Assembly: GCA_965214565.1 (NCBI GenBank)
Contig: OZ243951.1
Coordinates: 1,488,001-1,552,000 of the forward strand
DNA length: 64,000 nt
Direction: 5' to 3'
Origin: VXYK01 sp965214565
Lineage (GTDB): Bacteria > Actinomycetota > Acidimicrobiia > Acidimicrobiales > Aldehydirespiratoraceae
Shown here: positions 42,240 through 49,227 of the stretch, piece after piece
How the letters are laid out: every line of letters begins with the position of its first letter
Numbering within the stretch: the stretch's first letter is position 1
Position numbers and translations under genes: made by a program
The notes under the pieces: model-generated
Told to the model about the DNA's origin: nothing
The model's database searches: none
The model's input: only the letters and a program-made list of their open reading frames with translations

Positions 42240-42272
42240 GTTCGATTATAGAACAATAGTCGCCCGAATCAA
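42240..42272 (-). promoter_or_regulatory. Promoter with overlapping palindromic operator for the XRE/ImmA gene
   Basis: On the minus strand, TTGATT (42272-42267), a 16-bp spacer and a perfect TATAAT (42250-42245) form the best promoter in the window. The -10 lies inside a palindrome at 42240-42254 (GTTC-N7-GAAC), a typical repressor site. The start codon GTG 42237 is 7 nt after the -10, so the transcript is probably leaderless. Autoregulation by the encoded helix-turn-helix protein is the simplest reading. Confidence 0.6.
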
Positions 42273-42345
42273 GGGGGAGTTCTGGCCCCAAGACAGCCCA
42301 TCGCTCAACGAAGGCGCGGTTTGTGACTGACAACGTGAGCAGAGG

Positions 42346-42750
42346 TTATGGCCAGGAACGCCAGGTGGTGATGTCTAGGGCGATAACGGGGCCGGGGGGT
42401 CGTGTGGAGCGGTACTGCGGGTACTTCTCTGCCAACAGGTCCAGGGCCCGCTCACGCTCGTCTCCGTCAACAAGCACTCGTCCGTGGCAGTCCAGTCGGA
42501 TCCACCAGAGTTCGGACCAGTCGTCGTCGTAGCAGTCGACCAGCAGACAGGCAGACGGATGGGCATCGAGGTTTTCCAAACGGCGCAAAGCCAGAGTGGA
42601 CTTCGGTTTGGCGTCGACCGCTGAATACACCACCTCGCCCACCAGCACGAAGCAACACGGCACCGCATGGGGTTGCCCTTGGTCCGTGATGGTGCTCAAA
42701 ACCCCTGACCGGGCTTCCGAAACCCGTCGCCGCATCTCTGCAAGATCCAT
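42346..42750 (-). CDS. PPOX-class F420-dependent oxidoreductase, Rv0121-like
   Basis: 134 aa split-barrel protein with the pattern of the TIGR03668/Rv0121 group: GVLSTITDQGQPHAVPCCFV, then SAVDAKPKSTLALRRLENL and PSACLLVDCYDDDWSELWWI. These bind coenzyme F420 or FMN. ATG 42750 has TAGGGT 6 nt before it. A fragment of the same sequence recurs at 44275-44340 beyond the ATPase gene. Confidence 0.85.
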   Translation of the reverse strand: MDLAEMRRRVSEARSGVLSTITDQGQPHAVPCCFVLVGEVVYSAVDAKPKSTLALRRLENLDAHPSACLLVDCYDDDWSELWWIRLDCHGRVLVDGDERERALDLLAEKYPQYRSTRPPGPVIALDITTWRSWP

Positions 42751-42756
42751 CCCCCA

Positions 42757-42762
42757 ACCCTA
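42757..42762 (-). promoter_or_regulatory. Leaderless-type -10 for the F420/PPOX gene
   Basis: TAGGGT on the minus strand, 6 nt before ATG 42750. Confidence 0.4.
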
Positions 42763-42949
42763 CGAACCCAGATACCCAAAGAACGTCGTGCGGGTGTGTG
42801 CAGGCCGCAACAACCAACACTCGCAGAGCCCCTTGGGATTTTGGTGTGCAAGTGCTACGTTCAGAGTGGGTATTTTGCTACACTAGATTGTTGAAAAGTG
42901 TTACATTCACTGGTCAGCCTTGGCATTACAGAGTCAGCGAAGGACGGCG

Positions 42950-44233
42950 ATGGCAGATCTCCTCAAGCCAGATGGCTACGTCGCTCGCATCGCTGGCGCG
43001 CGCTTGGACCGGGCACTCAGCACGGCGCCGATGGTCCTCATCGAAGGCGCCAAGGGATGCGGCAAGACTTGGCTCGGGCTGAGCAGATCTCGCAGCAAGA
43101 TGATGCTGGCAGAGGATGCCAACGCGCTCAGTGCTGCCCGCACGATCACCCGTGAGGTGCTGCTGGACGGCGATCGGCCCAAGCTCGTCGACGAGTGGCA
43201 GCGCGCACTCGAGGTCTGGGACGCCGCCCGAGGCATTTCCGACTTGGACGCCGCCACCGGCAAGTTCATCTTCACCGGTTCCTACTCGCGGGCGGATGCC
43301 GTGACCCGCCACTCAGGAGCCGGTCGCCTCATGCGAATTCGGCTTCGCCCCATGTCGCTTCACGAGCTGGGCCATGCCACCGGGCAGGTATCGGTGGCCG
43401 GTCTGCTCGCGGGAGAGGCTGCTGCCGCTCTCGCTCCTCAGATCGACGCCCGGCGCCTCGCGGAGTTGATCTGCCGGGGTGGATGGCCCCGCCATGTCGG
43501 GCTGGCTGCGGAGGCCTGCCAGGACCTGCTTGTGGCGTATCTGGAGGAGAGCGCACGCGTCGACTTCCCAGCGGAAACGGGGACTTCCCATGACCCGGTG
43601 AAGGTGAGACGACTACTGCGATCGCTGGCACGCAACGTGTCCACCACTGCCTCCCAGGCATCGCTGGCGAGAGACACCGCTGGCGACGGGGCACGGCTGA
43701 ACCACCAGACCGTCAGCCGCTACCTTGACGCCCTCGAGCGCCTCTTCGTTCTCGACGATCTCCCGGCGTGGTCGCCGCACATGACATCGGGCCGCCCGGC
43801 CCGTCAGTCGCCGAAGCGGCACCTGGCTGATCCGTCGCTCGCGGCCGCCGCGCTCGGGATAGGGCCTGACCGTCTCGCCCGTGACATGCGTTCGCTGGGT
43901 CTGCTGTTCGAATCGCTGGTCGTGCGCGATCTGCGCGTGTACTGCGAGGCTGGCGACATCGCGGTGTTCCATCACCAAGCTCACCGCGGTGGAGAGCTCG
44001 ATGCCGTGCTCGAGGCACGCGACGGACGGTGGGTCGCAGTGGAAGTCAAGCTCGGCGGCAACGAACAGATGCTGGACCAAACCGCTACGAAACTGCTGGC
44101 AGCGACCCGCGGCATTGACACATCTCGCAGGATGCCTCCTGCGGCGCACCTCATCGTGACCGCGTTCGGCACCGCCGCCTACCAGCGACCCGACGGCGTC
44201 ACCGTCGCACCCATCACCGCGCTCGGCCCGTAA
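42950..44233 (+). CDS. DUF4143-type AAA ATPase
   Basis: 427 aa. Walker A EGAKGCGKTW near residues 32-40, a Walker B-like region in KLVDEWQRALEVWDAAR, the sensor motif KFIFTGSYSRAD, and a C-terminal DUF4143 domain ending in a nuclease-like core (HRGGELDAVLEARDGRWVAVEVKLG). Such ATPases are common, often horizontally acquired, and of unknown function. ATG 42950 is preferred to the open frame from 42920 because it gives the family start MADLL. The upstream 150 bases are AT-rich compared with the surroundings. The gene lies between a complete PPOX gene and a relic of it. Confidence 0.8.
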   Translation: MADLLKPDGYVARIAGARLDRALSTAPMVLIEGAKGCGKTWLGLSRSRSKMMLAEDANALSAARTITREVLLDGDRPKLVDEWQRALEVWDAARGISDLDAATGKFIFTGSYSRADAVTRHSGAGRLMRIRLRPMSLHELGHATGQVSVAGLLAGEAAAALAPQIDARRLAELICRGGWPRHVGLAAEACQDLLVAYLEESARVDFPAETGTSHDPVKVRRLLRSLARNVSTTASQASLARDTAGDGARLNHQTVSRYLDALERLFVLDDLPAWSPHMTSGRPARQSPKRHLADPSLAAAALGIGPDRLARDMRSLGLLFESLVVRDLRVYCEAGDIAVFHHQAHRGGELDAVLEARDGRWVAVEVKLGGNEQMLDQTATKLLAATRGIDTSRRMPPAAHLIVTAFGTAAYQRPDGVTVAPITALGP

Positions 44234-44274
44234 CCCGCTGCGGGCGGGGGCTTCCGCGCATCGCCGTCATGCTC

Positions 44275-44340
44275 CCAAGCTCGCCGTCCAACACGAAGCA
44301 ACACGGCACGGTGGGGGTTTGCCCTAGGGCTGTCCGATGT
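44275..44340 (-). pseudogene. Relic of the Rv0121-like PPOX gene
   Basis: Minus-strand reading gives GQTPTVPCCFVLDGEL, matching GQPHAVPCCFVLVGEV of the complete gene at 42346-42750; the bases CACGAAGCAACACGGCAC are identical in both. The rest of the gene is missing. Both copies have the same orientation and flank the ATPase gene, so the ATPase segment is bounded by a direct repeat. Confidence 0.55.
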
Positions 44341-44359
44341 CTCGCAACATCACAATCTG

Positions 44360-44433
44360 TCGGGCAGGCGGGATTTGAACCCACGACCTCCTCGTCCCGA
44401 ACGAGGCGCGCTACCAACCTGCGCCACTGCCCG
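44360..44433 (-). tRNA. tRNA-Pro (anticodon CGG)
   Basis: 74 nt on the minus strand. The acceptor arms CGGGCAG and CTGCCCG pair fully, with A as discriminator and no encoded CCA. The anticodon stem is CTCG/CGAG with loop TTCGGGA, so the anticodon is CGG (44397-44399 on the plus strand). The T arm has GGTTTGAATCCC. tRNA genes are common integration sites; the ATPase/relic segment lies directly at its 3' side. Confidence 0.92.
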
Positions 44434-44451
44434 TGTTGCAGAATTGCGAGT

Positions 44452-44832
44452 TTATCGGCTCTCAGCGGGAGCCGCGAGCGCCCTTTCGATGGTTCGCAGG
44501 GTGTTGAAGGCATTGAGCGGCTTCACCAACCACCCGTCGGCCGCGGCCTGCTTGGCCAGAAACGTATCGGCGTCTCGGTCTAACAGCAGATAGACGACGC
44601 TCGGCTCGAGACGGCCCACCTCCTCCTCCTGACGAACTGCCAGACAGGCAGCTACGCCCCCCATGTTTCCGATCTGAAAATCGAGCAACACAAGGTCGGG
44701 GTCGAGTTCAGCAACAGCAGGCACGACATCGGCACCGCGCCTCACCCGGTGGATCAGGTGCGTTCCACCGACAGCGGCTTCGATATCGTCAACCAGCCAG
44801 TCGGCGTCGGTTGCGAGAAGGATGTTGGACAC
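44452..44832 (-). CDS. Single-domain response regulator (CheY-like)
   Basis: 126 aa receiver domain. The phosphoacceptor is probably D51 in LVLLDFQIGNMGG, and the lysine near the end (LVKPLNAF) is conserved; the acidic pair at D15-D16 or D9-D11 is less standard. No output domain. GTG 44832 has TACGAT 7 nt upstream, which sets the start; the open frame extends further without signals. Divergent from a STAS-domain gene with only 88 bases between, so a shared pathway (partner switching) is plausible. No histidine kinase in the window. Confidence 0.75.
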   Translation of the reverse strand: MSNILLATDADWLVDDIEAAVGGTHLIHRVRRGADVVPAVAELDPDLVLLDFQIGNMGGVAACLAVRQEEEVGRLEPSVVYLLLDRDADTFLAKQAAADGWLVKPLNAFNTLRTIERALAAPAESR

Positions 44833-44839
44833 ACGCCGA

Positions 44840-44845
44840 ATCGTA
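44840..44845 (-). promoter_or_regulatory. Leaderless-type -10 for the receiver gene
   Basis: TACGAT on the minus strand, 7 nt before GTG 44832. Confidence 0.4.
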
Positions 44846-44908
44846 CACCGCTCCAGCCGAGGCGGGGACCTCGGCGAGCAGGCTGGCACAACCGCGCTGC
44901 AATGGGGG

Positions 44909-44920
44909 TATTATTCCCGT
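44909..44920 (+). promoter_or_regulatory. Leaderless-type -10 for the STAS gene
   Basis: TATTAT at 44909-44914 lies 6 nt before GTG 44921; it fixes the start within a longer open frame. Confidence 0.45.
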
Positions 44921-45274
44921 GTGCTTGAGATCTCAGCTGGCCGCGTGGTCGATGGAAACTATGTCGTGCTACGACCGGAGGGGGAGTTGGACGCGTACTC
45001 GGTTGCTCAGTTTCGGGAGGCGTTTGCCCAGGTTTCTGAGGAGGATCGGCTGTTGGTCGACCTGTCGGGCGTGCAGTTCATGGACTCTGCGGGTCTTGGA
45101 GCGTTGATCGGAGGCATCCGCAAGGTTCGCGACAACGAGGGCCGGATAGCGGTGTTGAGCGACCGTGCGCCGATTTCCCGTCTGCTGCACACCACTGGTT
45201 TCGACCGGATCGTCGCGGTGAAAGAGGACCGGCTCGAAGCTGTAGCTGCCCTCGACGAACCCCCCGGCAACTAG
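44921..45274 (+). CDS. STAS-domain anti-sigma factor antagonist
   Basis: 117 aa. SpoIIAA-like pattern: LRPEGELDAYSVAQFREAF, then LLVDLSGVQFMDSAGLGALIGG with S56 as the likely phosphorylation site, and a C-terminal helix. Antagonists of this type release sigma factors from anti-sigma kinases when unphosphorylated. GTG 44921 matches the family N-terminus and sits 6 nt after TATTAT. No anti-sigma kinase is adjacent. Divergent to the receiver gene. Confidence 0.85.
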   Translation: MLEISAGRVVDGNYVVLRPEGELDAYSVAQFREAFAQVSEEDRLLVDLSGVQFMDSAGLGALIGGIRKVRDNEGRIAVLSDRAPISRLLHTTGFDRIVAVKEDRLEAVAALDEPPGN

Positions 45275-45398
45275 TTCCAGGTCTTCTTAGGCCGCTGGCT
45301 CTAGGCCGGTCGGCTCGGTGACGGTCAGCCTCGAGGGCCTTGGTACCGGCTTCTCGTTCTCGGGCTGGTGGCACTAGGGCTCCCTAGATCTGGGGTTC

Positions 45399-46523
45399 TC
45401 AGCGCGGGGTTCCGAGCAGCTCGGCAATCTGGATGAGCATCGGTATGTCGTGGACGTCGCTGGGCATCAACGGCACCGTCGTCAGCGTCGCGTCGGGCAC
45501 ATACGCCATCAGTTGCGCGATCCGGTCCTCGTCGCCTGCGGCGGCGTTGACATGGTCGAGGAGTGCCTGTGCCGCGCCGGCTAGAGGTCCCTGGTCCAAT
45601 CGGGCATGAAGTTGCGCTGCCTCGACCGCTGATGTCGACATGGCAGTGAGGATGCGATTGATCACGACGGCATGGACCACCAGATTGGCGTCGGCCAGAC
45701 GGTCCAGAAAATAGAGAGCCTCGGAGATCGTGTCGTTGCGGGGGGAGGCGACCAGCACGAAGCCGGTGTCTTCGGATCTCAGCAGAGCCAGGGTCTCATC
45801 AGCGCGTTGTTTGAAGCCCTCCTCCATCCCTTGGAACGTCTGAAAGAACTCGATGGCGTCGTCGACCACCTCAGCGCCGACGACGCGTGACAGGCGGCGA
45901 ACCACACCCCCCGCCGCCCGGTTCACTGCGCGCAGAACCCCGGGGCGGGGCGAGATCAGCAACTTGTAGATGGTGTTGTCGAGCAGCCGAGTGAGCAGTT
46001 TCGGCGCTTCGAAGAAGGCGAGAGCATCACGGGTGGGCGGTGTGTCGACCACCACGAGATCCCAATCGCCCGAGAAATGCAGCTCGTTGAGCTTCTCGAC
46101 GGCCATGTAGTCCTGAGTTCCTGGAAGTTCGGTCGAGACGTTCACGTAGAAGCGATTGCTGAAGATGTGCTTGATCTGGTCACTGCTCGTGGCGTGGCGT
46201 GTGACGACGTCATCGAAGGTCGCCTTGGTGTCGAGCATCATGGCACCGACCGTTCCCGGCCATGCTCCGTCGATCTCGGTGGGCGTGTTGCCGAGCCGGT
46301 CGATTCCGAGGGCGTCTGCGAGCCGTTTGGCCGGGTCGATCGTGACGACCACGGCTCGACGTCCGGACTGGGCTGCAGCGACCGCCGTAGCGGCCGCCAT
46401 CGTCGTCTTGCCGACACCGCCGGTACCGCAGGCGACGATCACCCGCTTGCGCGCAACAAGGTCGGCGAAACTGTCCGGTGGAGTGCTGCTCGTCGGGTTG
46501 CCGTTCATCAGGTTGCTAGTCAT
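45399..46523 (-). CDS. ArsA/Get3-type ATPase, second of a pair (Rv3680-like)
   Basis: 374 aa. P-loop ACGTGGVGKTTMAAATAVAA of the deviant Walker A type, switch residues in VVTIDPAKRLADALG and WDLVVVDTPPTRDALAF. It follows its paralogue by 19 bases. Actinobacteria carry such a pair (Rv3679/Rv3680 in Mycobacterium tuberculosis) next to whiB4; the pair is thought to act in envelope homeostasis or small-molecule tolerance, not arsenite export. The ATG at 46523 is the first good start. Confidence 0.88.
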   Translation of the reverse strand: MTSNLMNGNPTSSTPPDSFADLVARKRVIVACGTGGVGKTTMAAATAVAAAQSGRRAVVVTIDPAKRLADALGIDRLGNTPTEIDGAWPGTVGAMMLDTKATFDDVVTRHATSSDQIKHIFSNRFYVNVSTELPGTQDYMAVEKLNELHFSGDWDLVVVDTPPTRDALAFFEAPKLLTRLLDNTIYKLLISPRPGVLRAVNRAAGGVVRRLSRVVGAEVVDDAIEFFQTFQGMEEGFKQRADETLALLRSEDTGFVLVASPRNDTISEALYFLDRLADANLVVHAVVINRILTAMSTSAVEAAQLHARLDQGPLAGAAQALLDHVNAAAGDEDRIAQLMAYVPDATLTTVPLMPSDVHDIPMLIQIAELLGTPR

Positions 46524-46542
46524 CGGCCGGACCGCACTTCAG

Positions 46543-47511
46543 TCACCCAACACGGAGATCTCTTCGAATCGAACTGTCGGCGGAATCGGCGAGCCTTTTC
46601 AGTTCGGAGAGACCGATCGAAGTTGTGAACAGATGCGGCAGACGAATCTGCGCCAGGGGTAGCTGCTGCGCCAAAGAGTCGAGCTGATCGACTTGCAACG
46701 CCATGCGATCACGCCGAAAGTTCGAAGCGGTCACGAGGTCGTTCAGCTGTTCGGAGGTGAGTCCGTTCCCCGCGGCCGCGACATCCGCCTCACCACCGTC
46801 AAGGCCCCCGCCGAGTGTGTCGATCGCACCAAGTACGCTGTTGACGACGACGGGCCCGAGGGCAAGTCCGACCTCGTCCTCCACCGCGAATGCCGTTTCG
46901 ACCAGTTCCTTGATCGGAGTCTCCTCCGCGATGGTCACAAGCAGGGCTCGGCACCGTTCGTTGTCGTTCAACATTTCGAGCACCTCGGTTGCCTGGCGTC
47001 GCAGCACCCCGGTGCGTGCCGTGCTCCGCACCGCCACCGGTGCCCGCAAGAAATTGAGTGCGTGACCTGCCGCGGGAGCATCGACGATTATCAGGTCAGC
47101 CACTCGACTCTGTTCGAGATGTTTGATCTGTCCCAACACCAGCAGTTCCTTGATGCCGGGCGTTGCCGTGGCGACGATCTCCAGCAACCCCGAGCGCGAC
47201 ATGCGTCGCACAATCCGCGTGAAACCGTGATTGCTCAACCAGTCGACGAGCGCTGCGTCGGGGGTTATGGAACGGCAGCGGATCGGGCCGGTGCTCGAAG
47301 CGTGGTAAACGGCCTGCTCGTCGTAACCTTGTGGATCGACACCGAACATCGGTGCCGAATCCAACCGGCCGGCCACCTCCACGACCAGGACGGTGAGTCC
47401 GGTTCGGGCCGCTGCCAAGGCCAACGTGGCCGAGGCGGCGGTCTTGCCCACACCACCCTTTCCCGCCACGATCAGGATCCGCGACGATGCGAAGAATTGA
47501 CCGGGATCCAT
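46543..47511 (-). CDS. ArsA/Get3-type ATPase, first of a pair (Rv3679-like)
   Basis: 322 aa. Deviant Walker A IVAGKGGVGKTAASATLALA and the Asp-containing IIVDAPAAGHALNFL. Shorter than its partner and without a recognisable second ATPase half, so the two probably form a heterodimer, as inferred for the mycobacterial pair. ATG 47511 is preferred; ATG 47544 would overlap the divergent nfeD gene. GAGGGGGG lies directly before 47511. Confidence 0.87.
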   Translation of the reverse strand: MDPGQFFASSRILIVAGKGGVGKTAASATLALAAARTGLTVLVVEVAGRLDSAPMFGVDPQGYDEQAVYHASSTGPIRCRSITPDAALVDWLSNHGFTRIVRRMSRSGLLEIVATATPGIKELLVLGQIKHLEQSRVADLIIVDAPAAGHALNFLRAPVAVRSTARTGVLRRQATEVLEMLNDNERCRALLVTIAEETPIKELVETAFAVEDEVGLALGPVVVNSVLGAIDTLGGGLDGGEADVAAAGNGLTSEQLNDLVTASNFRRDRMALQVDQLDSLAQQLPLAQIRLPHLFTTSIGLSELKRLADSADSSIRRDLRVG

Positions 47512-47528
47512 TCCCCCCCTCGAAGCGA

Positions 47529-48854
47529 TTGACACGACGGTCACGGCAGAACCTGTGCCGTAGGGTCACGCTATCGTCTGGCGCCGCACTGATAGCGGTG
47601 TCGCTGCTCGGTTGGTTCATGCCCGCCGGTGCGCAACAGAGCACCGGCACCAGTGGTTCCACCGCGGCGGCCGACGAGAACTTGACCTTTGATGTGGTTG
47701 CGATTTCAGGGTTGATCGACGAGATCGTCGCGGACTTCATCGAGGACTCGGTCATCACGGCCGAGGAGCGAGGATCCGGTGGCGTGGTCCTTCAGGTCAA
47801 CAGTCGCGGGCATGTGGTGAGCGACGAACGGCTCCGTGAGGTGGCACGGACGATCGTCGACTCAGGTGTCCCGGTGTATGCCTGGGTCGGTCCGTCCGGA
47901 GCGTCGGCACTCGGTGGAGCGGCGCAGTTGGTGGGGGTGGCTCAGGAGTTGTCGGTTGCGGTAGGGGCCCGGCTCGGAGAGACCGGCGAACTGATCTTCC
48001 CAGATCTTCTGTCAGACCAGTTCCGCAATGCAGCTGAGATTTTGGAGGAGGGAACCGTCGACGAGGAGAGCGTCATCGAACAGGGCCTCGCCACTCGTGA
48101 TTCGCCGACGATTGTGTTCTTCGTTCTGGATCTGCCGGGGTTCGGGAGCACGGTCGAGACCGTGGACGGCACGTCTGTGCGGGTGCCGGACTCTTCGGTC
48201 CGGTTCTTCAAGCTGCCCCTGATCGACGGCTGGGTGCACGGCTTGGCGAGCCCTGCAATGGCCTACCTGCTGTTCCTGATCGGTGCCGCGCTGCTGATCT
48301 TCGAGTTGTATACCGCGGGGGTCGGGATCGCCGGAGTGATCGGTGCGGGCTGTTTCATCCTGGGTTGCTACGGCTTCGATGTCCTGCCGGCTCGAAATTG
48401 GGCGATTGCCCTGCTGGTTGTGGCCATGTTGGGTTACGCCATCGACGTTCAGGTGGGAGTGCCGCGTCTCTGGTCGTGGATCGCGACGATCTGTCTGATC
48501 ATCGGATCGTTGTTCCTGTACGAGGGGATGGCAATCTCGTGGATAACCCTGTCGGTGGGAATCGTCGGTGTGGCGCTTTCGATGATCTCGGGTATGCCGT
48601 CGATGATCCGCACCCGTTTCGGTACTCCGACGATCGGCCGTGAGTGGATGGTGGGGAAGCTCGCTGTGGCTAGCGAGGACATCTCCAAGGAGGGCATTGT
48701 TGATGTTGACGGCGCCCCCTGGCGGGCACGGGTGAACCGCACGACTCCCATCTCGGCAGGTGACCAGGTCCGCATCGTCGCCATTGAGGGGCTGTACCTT
48801 GAGATCGAACCCGAGGCCGGTGGCGCTCGCGACTACCGCGAGATGCGCCGCTGA
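47529..48854 (+). CDS. NfeD-type membrane protein with ClpP-like N-terminal domain
   Basis: About 441 aa. Signal peptide ending PAGAQQ, then a ClpP/crotonase-like domain (VVLQVNSRGHVVSDERL), then four or five helices (AMAYLLFLIGAALLIFELYT) and a C-terminal OB-fold (GEWMVGKLA region). In NfeD proteases the nucleophile serine lies in an ASAG-like motif; here the equivalent is PSGASALGGAA, with glycine at that place, so proteolysis is doubtful. Start uncertain: TTG 47529 avoids overlap with the ATPase start, while ATG 47487 gives an odd N-terminus. Lies between the ATPase pair and whiB. Confidence 0.75.
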   Translation: MTRRSRQNLCRRVTLSSGAALIAVSLLGWFMPAGAQQSTGTSGSTAAADENLTFDVVAISGLIDEIVADFIEDSVITAEERGSGGVVLQVNSRGHVVSDERLREVARTIVDSGVPVYAWVGPSGASALGGAAQLVGVAQELSVAVGARLGETGELIFPDLLSDQFRNAAEILEEGTVDEESVIEQGLATRDSPTIVFFVLDLPGFGSTVETVDGTSVRVPDSSVRFFKLPLIDGWVHGLASPAMAYLLFLIGAALLIFELYTAGVGIAGVIGAGCFILGCYGFDVLPARNWAIALLVVAMLGYAIDVQVGVPRLWSWIATICLIIGSLFLYEGMAISWITLSVGIVGVALSMISGMPSMIRTRFGTPTIGREWMVGKLAVASEDISKEGIVDVDGAPWRARVNRTTPISAGDQVRIVAIEGLYLEIEPEAGGARDYREMRR

Positions 48855-48972
48855 CGCCTCCAAAAGACCAAAATCCTTCTGAGAGTGGTATTTTTTCTAT
48901 CTCTCGCGCGTAGAGCGTTTGCTTAGTTGCGTTGCTGTCTGGTAAGCCAACAGCAACGAAACGGAGGAGTTG

Positions 48973-49227
48973 ATGCTTAAGCAGATCGATCCCATTGACT
49001 GGCAGCTCCGCGCCGCTTGCCGCGGACCCCAGTCAGCGGTTTTTTTTCCTCCGGCGTCGCCAGAACGACGAGACGAGAAGCGGGCCCGGGAAAGGCATGC
49101 CAAGGCGATTTGCGAGACTTGCACCGTTCGAGCCGACTGCTTGGCCCATGCCCTGTCGATCCGCGAACAGCACGGGATCTGGGGTGGACTGAGCGAAAGC
49201 GAGCGCCGTCAACTCCTGACGGTCTGA
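48973..49227 (+). CDS. WhiB-family iron-sulfur transcriptional regulator
   Basis: 84 aa. Cysteines C16, C47, C50 and C56 (C-x2-C-x5-C) bind a 4Fe-4S cluster, followed by GIWGGLSESERR, the sigma-factor/DNA interaction turn. Position near the ArsA pair resembles whiB4 (Rv3681c) of mycobacteria, though orientation differs and nfeD lies between. ATG 48973 has a strong GGAGGAG 5-9 bases before it. The product may sense redox or nitric oxide; target genes unknown. An 8-T run sits inside the gene at about 49040. Confidence 0.92.
   Translation: MLKQIDPIDWQLRAACRGPQSAVFFPPASPERRDEKRARERHAKAICETCTVRADCLAHALSIREQHGIWGGLSESERRQLLTV

Noticed and set aside
48855..48972. tRNA-Sec (selC) near the sel genes
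   Set aside because: No long acceptor/variable-arm cloverleaf with a TCA anticodon could be folded in the gaps beside selA, selB or whiB.
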